A DNA stretch of 64,000 nucleotides from Dyadobacter sp. MSC1_007 (GCF_023667495.1 NZ_JAMOZL010000011.1:62001-126000), one strand, 5' to 3'; positions 27,743 through 37,244 are shown, counted from the first letter of the stretch. The notes: generated by a model not told the origin, from the letters alone. A program made the numbers and translations.

Positions 27743-27966
27743 CGTTGAGTAAATCTTGATCCGACCAAATATCGTTTCTCTAAGTTACCCACATATTCAC
27801 GAAAATTTCAAGATTTTCAAAAGTTACTGTTCATTAATTTCGCCTTTTGAAAGAATAGATTAATATAATTATGCTTTTTATAGAAAAGTTGAAATAATCT
27901 CTCAAATCAACAATGAAGCATAAACGCTACTACCAGCAGCGGAATACCCTACAACGTCAAACCAAT

Positions 27967-27999
27967 AATTATGTAAAACATAGCAGCAATTATGTAAAA
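27967..27999. promoter_or_regulatory. Direct repeat upstream of the DUF305 gene
   Basis: AATTATGTAAAA occurs twice (27967-27978 and 27988-27999), 21 bases apart, about two helical turns. It lies 50 bases ahead of the DUF305 start. It may be a binding site. The rest of the 306-base gap 27743-28048 is AT-rich and shows no supported gene. Confidence 0.35.
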
Positions 28000-28048
28000 A
28001 AAACTGATCCCCAAAGTCTAATATTTGCATTGTCAAAATACCGATCTT

Positions 28049-28669
28049 ATGAAAATAACCTACAAAATGCTGGGACTAGCAGCGCTGATGGCCTTTTCAA
28101 CTGCATGCTCCGATGACGACAAAAACGGAATTGCCATGGAAAACCATGATGAAAATCGCATGATGACGGTGATGCATGATATGATGGATGAAATGCATAC
28201 AATGAAGGTGACAAAGGATCCCGATATTGATTATGCCACCATGATGAAAATGCACCACATGGGCGCAATCGAGATGGCGAAACTCGAATTGGCGTCCGGA
28301 AACAACAGCGAAATGAAAGCAAAAGCACAAGCGATCATTGACGCACAGCAAAAGGAAATAGCGGAAATCGACTCATTCCTGGCTAGGACTACACCCACAA
28401 GTACGAACATGGACTTTCACATGCAAATGATGGAAGGGATGGATCGAATGGGAAAACAAGCTGACTTGCAGATTATTACCGGAAATATTGATCAGGATTT
28501 TGCCACATTGATGATTGAGCATCATAAGAGTGCAACGGAGATGGCACAGATGCATTTACTGATGGGCAAGAATGCCGATCTAAAGAAGCTGTCTTCTATG
28601 ATAGTCGAAGATCAGAACAAGGAAATTGCGGATTTTCAATCCTGGTTGCTGGCAAACAGAAACAAATAA
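28049..28669 (+). CDS. DUF305-family lipoprotein
   Basis: The start at 28049 (MKITYKMLGLAALMAFSTAC) gives 206 residues with a lipobox and Cys20; an upstream start at 28025 would bury the leader. The mature part is Met/His-rich with two ferritin-like DUF305 halves. MMKMHHMGAIEMAKLEL sits near residue 66, and MIEHHKSATEMAQMHLLMG near 158. The paired His/Met/Asp residues suggest metal binding, and copper-linked roles have been proposed for the family. It is single-gene, with no neighbours that specify a role. Confidence 0.88.
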   Translation: MKITYKMLGLAALMAFSTACSDDDKNGIAMENHDENRMMTVMHDMMDEMHTMKVTKDPDIDYATMMKMHHMGAIEMAKLELASGNNSEMKAKAQAIIDAQQKEIAEIDSFLARTTPTSTNMDFHMQMMEGMDRMGKQADLQIITGNIDQDFATLMIEHHKSATEMAQMHLLMGKNADLKKLSSMIVEDQNKEIADFQSWLLANRNK

Positions 28670-28685
28670 CCACGCAGCATCGGTT

Positions 28686-29627
28686 TCAGGCAACCCGATT
28701 TATACTGTCCGCTTTCAGTTTTACCAATTCGCCCAGTAGCCGGGTCTCCTGCACCATATGCGACAAGCCGAGTTCTTTTGCTATGCGCGCGACTTCGAAG
28801 TTGAGGGTATCAATCTCTGTCCTTCTGCCTGCGTGGATATCCTGTAAGGTGGAAATAAGTTGCCCATTGGACGAGCGGCTAATCTGTAAAAGGCTTTCCT
28901 CCACCTCATGCGGCGTGAGCTGGATTCCGTTTGCATTTGCAATAGCGGTGCATTCTGCAATCACGCGGCGTGCTATATCCAGTGCCGCCCCGCTTCTGTG
29001 AAATATGCCATTATCCACTTCCAGCAACGGGCAAACCGAATTAAAAACGCAATTGATGATCGCCTTTTTCCAGATTGTATACTGGATGAGAGCATTGCTT
29101 TTGAATACAAATTGTGGCGTATTCAATTGGCGGACGATGTATTGCAGGCGGTCAGTATCCCCTAGCTCAATACCAATAGGGCAAGGCGCCACAGGCTTAA
29201 AGCGGACAGTCCCATCGTCGATGATCTGGCTGGTTACAAACAACACACAACGGTATATTTCCGAAAATCCATACTGAATGAATGGCTTCTCAACGCCCAG
29301 GCCATTTTGCAGCAACACGATCGGTGAGCTGCCGGTTTTGTCCTTCAATGCAACCGCCAGTTGCTCATTTCCAAAGGATTTGTTTGCAAGAACAATAATG
29401 CCATCAAGCGCTGGAAATGCATCCAGGGTAGATATCGTTACTTCGGCTTCATGTACGGTTCCTTCCGGCGTCTGCACGCGAATGTGCTCGATTGTCCGGC
29501 TGCCATCGTTTACGCTCCCTCTGATCAGCGTGGCCTTTCGTCCTGAAAGCCTTAGAAAAACGGCCAGCGCCTTCCCTATCGCGCCGGATCCGATGATGTA
29601 GATATGATCTGAACTTAAATGCATCAT
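28686..29627 (-). CDS. Ketopantoate reductase PanE/ApbA-family oxidoreductase
   Basis: The start at 29627 (MMHLSSDHIYIIGSGAIGKAL) gives 313 residues. The Rossmann motif GSGAIG binds NADPH. The catalytic-lysine segment is WKKAIINCVFNSVCPLL near residue 190, and the C-terminal motif QDIHAGRRTEIDTLN is typical of PanE. True PanE makes pantoate for coenzyme A, but many paralogues act on other 2-oxo acids. No other pantothenate gene is nearby, so the family call is firmer than the substrate. It runs convergent with the DUF305 gene, 16 bases between stops. Confidence 0.88.
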   Translation of the reverse strand: MMHLSSDHIYIIGSGAIGKALAVFLRLSGRKATLIRGSVNDGSRTIEHIRVQTPEGTVHEAEVTISTLDAFPALDGIIVLANKSFGNEQLAVALKDKTGSSPIVLLQNGLGVEKPFIQYGFSEIYRCVLFVTSQIIDDGTVRFKPVAPCPIGIELGDTDRLQYIVRQLNTPQFVFKSNALIQYTIWKKAIINCVFNSVCPLLEVDNGIFHRSGAALDIARRVIAECTAIANANGIQLTPHEVEESLLQISRSSNGQLISTLQDIHAGRRTEIDTLNFEVARIAKELGLSHMVQETRLLGELVKLKADSINRVA

Positions 29628-29768
29628 GCTGTTTCTAATTGACAAGGGCAAATTTGACTAAAAGAAAATTACCATAGCAGATACAGTTTTTCTATTTTTG
29701 ACGATAGCAGTTTATTACCCATGAAAAAAGAGAAGGCTTAAAAGGAAGCTTTCGCCCGGCACATCAAT

Positions 29769-30593
29769 ATGAACTACTACACCATCGCACCTCCCGTTGA
29801 GCTTGCGGAGTACATCCAGTTCTTTTGGGTACTCGAAGGTTCTGCCTCACCTCAGAAGCCATTCCATCACCGGGTGCTTGCTGAATCTGCCCCGGAATGG
29901 ATATTTTACTGTAAAGGACAATTTGAGGTTTACGGAACAGGGGCCGGGCAGCAAATAACTCCCTTATCCTGCCTGTCCGGGCAGATGCAGAACTTCAAAA
30001 AGCTGTATACTTCAAGCGATTTTTGCCTCTTTGGCGTATACCTCTTTCCTTACTCAATTCCGGCTATTTTTGGTTTACCCGCCCATGAGCTGAGCGACCA
30101 GACAGTTGACACCCGGATTCTTCTCGGTTTAGAAGGGCAAGTGCTTGAACAGAAGATATACGAGGCGCCCGATTATAACCGACGCGCCGTGCTCATTTCG
30201 CAATTTATTTTGAAACAATTGGCAAAGAGTAAGGAAACTCAGAATCCCGTTTTTACTTCGATTAGAAAAATACTATTCTCCTCCACTGCATTGTGCATTC
30301 CGGCGCTGGCCGACGATTGTTTTTTGTCCCGCAGGCAGTTCGAAAGGAAGTTCATCCACTATGCCGGTTACAGCCCCAAGCAGTTCCAGAGGATCGCCAG
30401 GTTCAATGCGGTTGTCAAAGGATTTGAAAAGCAGCCAGGGTCACTGACAGAACTGGCGCAGAATTGCGGATATTACGACCAGTCTCATTTTATTCACGAC
30501 TTCCGATTGTTCTCAGGGTATAGTCCAAAAGCCTTTTTTATGCATCAACATGAAGCTGCTGATTACCGCGCATTTGAAGAGTTTAATCCCTGA
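29769..30593 (+). CDS. AraC-family transcriptional regulator
   Basis: This 274-residue protein has an N-terminal half of about 150 residues resembling the cupin-like DUF6597 ligand domain common in Bacteroidota AraC proteins (YYTIAPPVELAEYIQFFWVLEG). The C-terminal 100 residues form the double helix-turn-helix (LSRRQFERKFIHYAGYSPKQFQRIARFN; LTELAQNCGYYDQSHFIHDFRLFSGYSPKAF). It is divergent from the PanE-like gene, and a TATTTTTG sequence at 29693 fits the Bacteroidota -7 box TAnnTTTG. The targets are unknown. Confidence 0.9.
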   Translation: MNYYTIAPPVELAEYIQFFWVLEGSASPQKPFHHRVLAESAPEWIFYCKGQFEVYGTGAGQQITPLSCLSGQMQNFKKLYTSSDFCLFGVYLFPYSIPAIFGLPAHELSDQTVDTRILLGLEGQVLEQKIYEAPDYNRRAVLISQFILKQLAKSKETQNPVFTSIRKILFSSTALCIPALADDCFLSRRQFERKFIHYAGYSPKQFQRIARFNAVVKGFEKQPGSLTELAQNCGYYDQSHFIHDFRLFSGYSPKAFFMHQHEAADYRAFEEFNP

Positions 30594-30691
30594 TGGGTAA
30601 GCCGAAAGATGTCGCGATTTTACAATTTTTTCTACCATCACGCCCTTAGCTTTGTCAAAAAAATATTATAAGCTTAAAGGTCACGACTTCC

Positions 30692-31114
30692 ATGAAAAAT
30701 TATGCTTCATCACTATTGCTATGTTGCCTGATTGTCGGATTATCCCTTCTGACAACCGAAAAGGTATTTTCACAATCAATGCCTGACGAAACCCCACAGG
30801 CCGTCAAAGGCATCACCACAGGCCGTGCCAAATCCATCGTTGGTGGAGTGATCGGCCTCATTAGTGTAATTGTAGCTTGGCGGGCCGCTGCAAACGGCAA
30901 TGCAACCAGCGGATCCCAAACCAAGCGCAGGCAAGCGATCATCGCCTTGTCTCTCGGTGTTATAGCTATTATCCTCAGTGTCTTACATCTTAGCACCTCT
31001 GCGGGAGCTGTTTTTGGCTCTGGTAGTGGAAAAGCGGGCGCAATTGTAGCTCTTGCTTTCGGGCTGATCGGCACGGTTCGGGGCGGAATGGCCCTCCGTC
31101 CAAAAAAGCAGTGA
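30692..31114 (+). CDS. Small membrane protein, DUF6223-like
   Basis: This 140-residue protein has an N-terminal leader (about 1-28) and three further hydrophobic stretches (IVGGVIGLISVIVAWRAAA; IIALSLGVIAIILSVLHL; AGAIVALAFGLIGTVRGGMAL) separated by basic turns. The layout matches small Bacteroidota membrane proteins annotated as DUF6223. It has no catalytic motif and is monocistronic. The function is unknown. Confidence 0.75.
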   Translation: MKNYASSLLLCCLIVGLSLLTTEKVFSQSMPDETPQAVKGITTGRAKSIVGGVIGLISVIVAWRAAANGNATSGSQTKRRQAIIALSLGVIAIILSVLHLSTSAGAVFGSGSGKAGAIVALAFGLIGTVRGGMALRPKKQ

Positions 31115-31198
31115 ATGAGCTCTTTCACAATCGTATAACATTTATCTGCGATTTCAGGGTTTCACTGTGGAAAATGCGCTCCAAATTGCTACTTTGCG

Positions 31199-33004
31199 AT
31201 GTTTTTATATCGCGTTCTATCGGCATTGGCAACATTTAGTTTCTACCAAAAGGTAAAAGATAACCCACGCGGCTTGCAGGATCTTTGGGAAAAAGAGTTT
31301 GAAGCGAAATCGGTGTGGGGGAACAGGATGTTTTGTTTCACGTTTGCTGTTTGTTACCCATCCACCTCCATCCTCTATTACCTCAACGGCAATCCCAATT
31401 ATCAGTCTATTTTCCTGATACAAATTACTTGTAGCAGCCTGGTTGCGCTGATCATTTTCCTGCATTTCAGAGAGAAGATAAATAGTCAGAATGCCTCTTT
31501 TTATAGCCGGATGTTAATGGTCATTTTCCATTCGTTTATTCTGGCCCGTTTTCAAACCCTTTATTACTATGATCTGAGCATTAATCTGACCCTGCAGTTG
31601 ATATTTTCGTTCTGGGTCCTGCGCTGGAAGTTTAATTATGCCCTGATCAGTTCGGTAGCTACGGTTTTGTTTTTTTCCCTTGCGCTATATATCCACGGTG
31701 AAGACGTGCTACTTCGTTTTTTAAAGGAGGGAGGTTTCTTTTATTTTCTCGGGCAAAGCGTTTTCCCTTTGGTTATGCAAATGCGCTATAACAAGCAGTA
31801 CCGGGAATTTATTTATTTCCACAGCCTGCAAAAGCAAAATAAGGAACTGGAAAAGCAAAACCTGCTTGCAAAAGAGGCAATGCAGGCAAAATCCGATTTC
31901 CTTTCAACGATGAGCCACGAGATCAGGACCCCTCTGAACGGCATCGTAGGCGTTATCCATCTGCTGCTTCAGGAGGATCTGCGAACTGACTTCCAGAGGG
32001 AGCTGGTCGGGACATTGAAGTTTTCGTCTGATCACCTGATGGCGGTGGTAAATGATGTGCTGGATTTTAATAAAATCAATTCCAATCACGTCAAGCTTGC
32101 TCGAGAGCCGTTTAACCTTTCCTTTTTTCTTGAAAACCTTGAAAAAACCTTCATTCCGCGTGCTCAGGAAAAGAAACTGGATTTGGTTTTTGAAATTGAC
32201 CGGGCTTTGCCCGCGCACCTGACTGGCGACCAGGTACGCCTCAATCAGATTATCACCAATTTGATCCACAATGCGATTAAATTCACTGAAAAGGGTTTCG
32301 TAAAGCTGGCGGTCAAAGAACTTAAAAGAGATGAAAGCCGGATATCGCTACATTTTGAAATCAGCGATTCGGGAATCGGCATTGCCGTGGAAGATCAATC
32401 TTCCATTTTCGAGATTTTCGTACAAAGCACTATGGAGGCCAAGAGAGGCAATCGTGGCACCGGACTCGGACTGGCGATAACCAAAGAACTTCTCCGACTT
32501 TTTGGAAGTGAAATAAAATTGGAAAGCGAGCAGTGGCATGGATCACGTTTTTCTTTTTGCATTGATTTCGAGTATTCCGATCAGCAACAGGTGGAGGAAA
32601 AACCGGTGGGCGTAAAAGTTATCCTGCCCGAAGCCAGAGTTTTAGTCGTGGATGATAACGCCGTTAATTTGCTGTTTGCCACCAATCTGCTCAAAAAGAT
32701 AGGTTTGCAATACGATAAGGCCGAAAATGGTTGCGAAGCGGTTGAAAAATTCAATAACAACCACTACGATCTGGTGTTAATGGATCTCAAAATGCCGGTT
32801 ATGGATGGTTTCGAAGCTACGCAGATCATCCGCGCACAGGGCGCCCTTACACCCATTGTGGCGCTGACAGCTTCGGCGTTTACAGACGAGCGTGACAAGG
32901 CATTATCAAACGGGTTTTCCGAATACCTGGTCAAGCCTTTCCTTCCAAAGGAATTTTATGATGTTGTTTTTACTTTTCTTAAAACCGAAGAGCAAAGCAA
33001 ATGA
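31199..33004 (+). CDS. Hybrid sensor histidine kinase with receiver domain
   Basis: This 601-residue protein has about six membrane helices between residues 42 and 195, with no periplasmic sensor loop of note, then a short coiled coil (about 205-230). A HisKA domain has phospho-acceptor His240 (SHEIRTPLNG). The HATPase domain has N-box NLIHNAIKFTEKG and G-boxes SDSGIGIAVEDQ and GNRGTGLGLAITKELL. A C-terminal receiver (ARVLVVDDNAVN; LVLMDLKMPVMDGFEA, phospho-acceptor Asp in LMDLK; ALTAS) completes it. With no output domain, phosphate must pass to another protein. No cognate regulator is adjacent. Confidence 0.94.
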   Translation: MFLYRVLSALATFSFYQKVKDNPRGLQDLWEKEFEAKSVWGNRMFCFTFAVCYPSTSILYYLNGNPNYQSIFLIQITCSSLVALIIFLHFREKINSQNASFYSRMLMVIFHSFILARFQTLYYYDLSINLTLQLIFSFWVLRWKFNYALISSVATVLFFSLALYIHGEDVLLRFLKEGGFFYFLGQSVFPLVMQMRYNKQYREFIYFHSLQKQNKELEKQNLLAKEAMQAKSDFLSTMSHEIRTPLNGIVGVIHLLLQEDLRTDFQRELVGTLKFSSDHLMAVVNDVLDFNKINSNHVKLAREPFNLSFFLENLEKTFIPRAQEKKLDLVFEIDRALPAHLTGDQVRLNQIITNLIHNAIKFTEKGFVKLAVKELKRDESRISLHFEISDSGIGIAVEDQSSIFEIFVQSTMEAKRGNRGTGLGLAITKELLRLFGSEIKLESEQWHGSRFSFCIDFEYSDQQQVEEKPVGVKVILPEARVLVVDDNAVNLLFATNLLKKIGLQYDKAENGCEAVEKFNNNHYDLVLMDLKMPVMDGFEATQIIRAQGALTPIVALTASAFTDERDKALSNGFSEYLVKPFLPKEFYDVVFTFLKTEEQSK

Positions 33005-33024
33005 CCCGCAATTGGGCTTGCGGG
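33005..33024. terminator. Hairpin between convergent genes
   Basis: CCCGCAA and TTGCGGG pair around a 6-base loop immediately after the kinase stop. It could terminate the kinase transcript, but no clear T-run follows. Confidence 0.4.
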
Positions 33025-33064
33025 CCAAAACTGTTCCCATTTCGGGATAAATGCAAGATGAATG

Positions 33065-34144
33065 TCAGTCCTGTAAAAAGGGATAATCAATATAACCTCT
33101 TTCCCCACCAGCGAACATTGTCGCCCGGTCGGGCACATTTAACTCGGAGTTTAATTCAAACCGTCGGGGCAGGTCCGGGTTTGCCAGGTATAGGGCGCCA
33201 TAGGAAATCATTTCAGCGATGCCTTTCTCTAATTCAGCTTTTCCCGTCTCCCTGTCGTAACCGCCATTAGCGATAACCGGATGCCTGCTGATTGAGCCAA
33301 ATGTCTCCATCACATTTTTAGGATAGTGCGGGTATTTGTCAAGCGGGTACATGGCATTCATCAGATGAATATATGCCAGCGGCATTTCGTTCAATGCCTC
33401 GATCAAGGGCACGAATTGCGCTACCGGATCGCTGTTTTCGATATTATTGTAAGCATTCGTCGGCGATAATCTGATGCCTGCTTTGTCATTGCCCACAGCA
33501 TCAACCAATTCATGCATCACTTCCAATACGAAACGGTTCCTGTTCTCAATGCTTCCACCATAGGCATCAGTCCTGATGTTGGCGCTTTCCGCTAAAAATT
33601 GATTGGGCAAATACCCGAATGCAGCATGGAGCTCCACGCCGTCAAAGCCGGCTTCCATGGCATTCCGTGCAGCCTGACCATAATCGCGCACAATTTGACT
33701 GATTTCGTCAACCGTCAGTTCGTGCGGAGTTTCAAAATCTTTCATTCCCTGCAAAGTAAAATGCTGCTGGCCTTTAATGGCGATTGGCGATGGGGCCACA
33801 GGAAGCATTCCGTTTCGGCCAACAGAATGTCCGACGCGTCCTGTGTGCCAGAGCTGCGCATAGATGAGCCCACCTCTATCGTGCACAGACTGCGTTACTT
33901 CTTTCCAGGCCTCAATTTGCTCCCGGGTGTAAATGCCGGGCGTCAAAGGGCTACCTATTGCCTGCTCGGAAATGTTGATGCCTTCCGTAATGATTAATCC
34001 TGCGTTTGCCCGCTGAGAATAATACAATGTCGTTAAGTCGCCTACGACTCCTTCATTGTTTGCGCGGCTGCGTGTCATGGGCGCCATGACTATCCTGTTT
34101 TTAAGCGTTTTGTCTCCCAACGCTACTTTTTCCAATAATTCCAT
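33065..34144 (-). CDS. Old Yellow Enzyme-family alkene reductase (NemA-like)
   Basis: The start at 34144 (MELLEKVALGDKTLKNRIVMAPMTRSRA) gives 359 residues, normal for this FMN-dependent barrel. Landmarks are APMTRSRA, QLWHTGRVGH, HAAFGYLPNQFLAESANIR (active-site region) and VIANGGYDRETG (phosphate-binding loop). It reduces activated C=C bonds or nitro compounds with NADPH in the cytoplasm. It is divergently arranged with an HxlR-family regulator 146 bases away. In many bacteria HxlR-type proteins control such enzymes in response to electrophiles, so regulation by the neighbour is likely. Confidence 0.93.
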   Translation of the reverse strand: MELLEKVALGDKTLKNRIVMAPMTRSRANNEGVVGDLTTLYYSQRANAGLIITEGINISEQAIGSPLTPGIYTREQIEAWKEVTQSVHDRGGLIYAQLWHTGRVGHSVGRNGMLPVAPSPIAIKGQQHFTLQGMKDFETPHELTVDEISQIVRDYGQAARNAMEAGFDGVELHAAFGYLPNQFLAESANIRTDAYGGSIENRNRFVLEVMHELVDAVGNDKAGIRLSPTNAYNNIENSDPVAQFVPLIEALNEMPLAYIHLMNAMYPLDKYPHYPKNVMETFGSISRHPVIANGGYDRETGKAELEKGIAEMISYGALYLANPDLPRRFELNSELNVPDRATMFAGGERGYIDYPFLQD

Positions 34145-34238
34145 AATCAATTTTGATTTAATGAGCTTCGATCTGCATTGATCGCATGCGTCGTTGGCAT
34201 CTGGTTTTTGTTATGGAAGCAAAATTATGGGCTGGATA

Positions 34239-34289
34239 GTATACCTTTGTTATCTGTTACATAAAGAATACCAGTTACAAAAAGGATAC
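34239..34289. promoter_or_regulatory. Operator-like repeats and -7 box between OYE and HxlR genes
   Basis: Two direct repeats (GTTACATAAAGAATAC at 34256-34271 and GTTACAAAAAGGATAC at 34274-34289) lie 18 bases apart right before the HxlR start. An inverted related site (GTATACCTTTGTTAT) lies at 34239-34253. TACCTTTG at 34242-34249 matches the Bacteroidota -7 consensus. This layout fits a repressor that blocks both divergent genes. Confidence 0.5.
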
Positions 34290-34290
34290 T

Positions 34291-34656
34291 ATGAAGAAGC
34301 ACAATTGTATTGTCGGAGATGATGAAAGTGTCTGCCCCAAGGTGAAACTATCCATTCAGGACACGCTGGACGTTGTCGGGGGCAAATGGAAACTCGTATT
34401 GATTTCCATACTCAGAGATGGCAAAAAGCGGTTCAGGGAGTTGTCGAGGGAAGCGGATATATCACCAAGGATATTATCGAAGGAATTGCAGGAATTGGAA
34501 ATGAACGGACTGGTCACACGGACTGTATGCGACACCAGGCCTGTTACAGTCGAATATGCACTCACACCATATAGCGATACGCTGTCGGAAGTGATTATTG
34601 CCATGCATAAATGGGGGCACGAGCACCGCAGAAAGGTCATGGAACACGCAGGTTGA
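34291..34656 (+). CDS. HxlR-family winged-helix transcriptional regulator
   Basis: This 121-residue protein has the HxlR domain over residues about 15-110: LDVVGGKWKLVLISIL, then FRELSREADISPRILSKELQELEMNGLVTR and VEYALTPYSDTLSEVI. One cysteine near the N-terminus (Cys6) and another at 15 precede the domain. Some HxlR members sense electrophiles or oxidants through such a residue. It faces the OYE gene and probably controls it and itself. Confidence 0.92.
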   Translation: MKKHNCIVGDDESVCPKVKLSIQDTLDVVGGKWKLVLISILRDGKKRFRELSREADISPRILSKELQELEMNGLVTRTVCDTRPVTVEYALTPYSDTLSEVIIAMHKWGHEHRRKVMEHAG

Positions 34657-34828
34657 GTAGCCATGCTCCCGTTCCAATCGCCCGGTACCTGCCGGGCCCG
34701 CCACAACAAAGCTGTCCCACATTGCCACCCAATCGCCCCACAACCTTTCATCAAATATTTTCAACATTTCGTCAAGCGGGGAAAGGTAACATTCTGACAT
34801 TTTTTAACTTGGGGGAAAGCTTCACCAT

Positions 34829-36364
34829 ATGTATATCGAAAAATTGCTTTTCTCCCTACTGATCAGCGTCATTTTCTTTCATAAGGATATAAATCCATCT
34901 ACACTGCGACGCCTGGACAACGCTATTGTTAAGACGAATTCTGGCCTCGTTTCGGGGACCGTTAACAAAACCGGGGACATTCTGATTTTTAAAGGTATCC
35001 CATTTGCGGCACCGCCCATCGGCGAACTTCGATGGAAAGAACCGCAACGTGTCAAACCATGGAAAGGCATCCGGAAATGTGACAGTTTCGGGCCCAATGC
35101 GATGCAGCCAAAACCCGTTCCTTCGGGCGCTTATGGACCAGAAATACTGATTCCGGCCACTGATGCGATCAGTGAAGATTGCCTCTATCTGAACGTGTGG
35201 ACTCCTGTCAAACATGCGGGAAAGAAATTGCCTGTCATGGTGATAATCCACGGCGGTGGTTTTACTACGGGCTCGGGGTCTATATCACTACTAAATGGAG
35301 AAGAGATGGCCAAAAAAGGTGTCGTTGTCGTCACTATTAATTATCGGCTCGGCGTTTTCGGCTTCCTCGCGCACCCGGACCTGACAAAGGAGTCTCCACA
35401 TCAATCTTCCGGCAACTATGGTATATTGGATCAGATTGCCGCATTCCAGTGGGTCAGAGAAAATATCTCTGCTTTTGGTGGTGACCCCGAAAATATCACG
35501 GCCGATGGGGGCTCGGCGGGATCGTGCAGCATGCTGACTATCATCGCATCTCCATTGGGAAAAGGCCTGTTTAAAAGGGCGATCTCAGAAAGTGGACCTC
35601 TTTTTAAACCTAATGAATGCCGCATTTTGCAGCAGGCAGAGCAGGAAGGATTGGAAACTATGACCAAAAAAGGTGCTACCAGCCTCGATGAGATGCGGAA
35701 GCTACCGGCAAACCTGCTACTTACAGGCGACCACCTGCGCTTACCCGTCGTGGATGGATATGTGCTGAACGATCACATATTGAATATTTTCTCCACAGGA
35801 AAACAAAACGGAGTTGATTTGCTAATTGGCTACAACGAGGGTGATGAAGATTTCGGCCGGCCCATTAGCAGTGCCGCGGCATTTACCGCCAACGCAAAGA
35901 ATACATTTGGAGGCAATGCAGATAAATTCCTGCAATTGTATCCCGCACATACCGATAAGGAAGCTGAGCGGTCCCAGGTCCTGCTCTCCCGCGACCGGGT
36001 GTTTGCCTGGGGGAACTACAACTGGGCAAAATACCAGTCAGCAAACGGGCGCTACAAGGTTTGGTACTACTATTTTAGTCGGGCTGCTCCCGGCAATCCC
36101 AACTACGGCGCATTTCATGGTTGCCAGGGCGCTTATGTGTTACACAACCTGCACAGGTGGAAAAAGTCATTTCCAAACTGGGATATTCAATTAAGCAATA
36201 TCATGAGTGACTATTGGGTTAATTTTGCTGCTACCGGCAACCCAAACGGTAAGAATTTACCCTCATGGCCAGCTTTTACTGATCAGAATACCAGGGTGCT
36301 CGAATTTGGCGATGATATAAAAGCGATTGATCTTCCAGCAATGAAGTCATTTGAATTCTTCTAA
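34829..36364 (+). CDS. Type B carboxylesterase/lipase family protein
   Basis: This 511-residue alpha/beta hydrolase has a hydrophobic N-terminus that may be a leader. The oxyanion segment is HGGGF at 141-145. The nucleophile is Ser229 in DGGSAGS, where the usual GESAGG has Gly in place of Glu. The substrate-entry motif is EDCLYLNVWTP, and the catalytic His is probably in YGAFHGCQ near residue 430. Family members hydrolyse carboxylic esters. It is a stand-alone gene after the HxlR regulator, 172 bases away. Confidence 0.9.
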   Translation: MYIEKLLFSLLISVIFFHKDINPSTLRRLDNAIVKTNSGLVSGTVNKTGDILIFKGIPFAAPPIGELRWKEPQRVKPWKGIRKCDSFGPNAMQPKPVPSGAYGPEILIPATDAISEDCLYLNVWTPVKHAGKKLPVMVIIHGGGFTTGSGSISLLNGEEMAKKGVVVVTINYRLGVFGFLAHPDLTKESPHQSSGNYGILDQIAAFQWVRENISAFGGDPENITADGGSAGSCSMLTIIASPLGKGLFKRAISESGPLFKPNECRILQQAEQEGLETMTKKGATSLDEMRKLPANLLLTGDHLRLPVVDGYVLNDHILNIFSTGKQNGVDLLIGYNEGDEDFGRPISSAAAFTANAKNTFGGNADKFLQLYPAHTDKEAERSQVLLSRDRVFAWGNYNWAKYQSANGRYKVWYYYFSRAAPGNPNYGAFHGCQGAYVLHNLHRWKKSFPNWDIQLSNIMSDYWVNFAATGNPNGKNLPSWPAFTDQNTRVLEFGDDIKAIDLPAMKSFEFF

Positions 36365-36433
36365 AAGCCTCCATAGCTGCCTCCCCAAATCATAGATTTC
36401 TCGCAAAACAAAAAATAAATTCTTGCACACAAA

Positions 36434-36452
36434 TACTTTGTATTTCAAAGTA
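36434..36452. promoter_or_regulatory. Perfect inverted repeat upstream of the DoxX-like gene
   Basis: TACTTTG and CAAAGTA flank a TATTT spacer, a 7+5+7 palindrome 72 bases ahead of the DoxX-like start. It looks like a dimeric repressor site; the regulator is not identifiable here. Confidence 0.5.
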
Positions 36453-36524
36453 CTTTTATTTATTTTGGAACACATAGCCAGTACCGCGACCTGTTCCATC
36501 ATACATCAAAAACACCTGTGAGGC

Positions 36525-37244
36525 ATGAACCTATTGCACAATCTTGAACAGTTCTATCTGGAAGCGAAGGGAAACAGGTGGTACCGCTATTTTTCGGCCT
36601 TTTGTCGTGTGGTCCTGGCTTTGGGTTTCATCCCTTCGGGTGTCTTAAAAATTATGGGTGAACGATTCACAGCTTTACCATCCAATCACCCATTAGGCCA
36701 ATATTTTGATGCATTGCACCAAACGGGTTTTTACTATACGTTCATCGGGGCGGGACAACTGTTGACTGCACTTTTGTTGCTGATCCCCAGAACAGCACTG
36801 CTGGGGGCGCTAACGGGTTTTCCTATAATGCTGAATATTTGCGTCCTGGCTTATGCCGTTCGGTTCGAAGGTACCCGTATCACGACGCTCATGCTGCTGG
36901 CAAACTTATATCTGCTATGCTGGTATTATGACCGCATCAAATACATTCTGCCATTTAAACAATCCCAATTAGCTATTGCCCACGCAGAGGGTAAGACGAC
37001 GAACAACAGATTTCCCGCAATTTTCTTTGGATGCGTGCTTGGTGCCGTTGCTTTTGTTATAGTAGGAAATCATTTTTTGTACGATATCCGGCCCGGTAAT
37101 TCTTTGATTGAATGCACAAATGGATGTGCCGGTAACAGTAATCCCGAGGCTTGCAACAATTTTTGCGACTGCATTTATAATCAGGGTAAACCGCTCATTA
37201 ATTGTTTAGCAGATTATGAAAAAGCTAACGAAACGGGCCGTTAA
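36525..37244 (+). CDS. DoxX-like membrane protein with Cys-rich C-terminal tail
   Basis: This 239-residue protein has four DoxX-like helices between about residues 22 and 145 (VVLALGFIPSGVLKIMG; GQLLTALLLLIPRTALLGAL; ITTLMLLANLYLLCWYY). A fifth helix (FFGCVLGAVAFVIVG, about 168-182) is followed by a soluble tail of about 50 residues with seven cysteines (CTNGCAG, ACNNFCDC, INCL). The tail is not part of ordinary DoxX and would probably be periplasmic with disulfides, or metal-binding. The function is unknown. Confidence 0.75.
   Translation: MNLLHNLEQFYLEAKGNRWYRYFSAFCRVVLALGFIPSGVLKIMGERFTALPSNHPLGQYFDALHQTGFYYTFIGAGQLLTALLLLIPRTALLGALTGFPIMLNICVLAYAVRFEGTRITTLMLLANLYLLCWYYDRIKYILPFKQSQLAIAHAEGKTTNNRFPAIFFGCVLGAVAFVIVGNHFLYDIRPGNSLIECTNGCAGNSNPEACNNFCDCIYNQGKPLINCLADYEKANETGR

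Noticed and set aside
27913..28116. 67-residue + strand gene before DUF305
   Set aside because: It overlaps the DUF305 start in another frame and covers the direct repeats of the probable control region.
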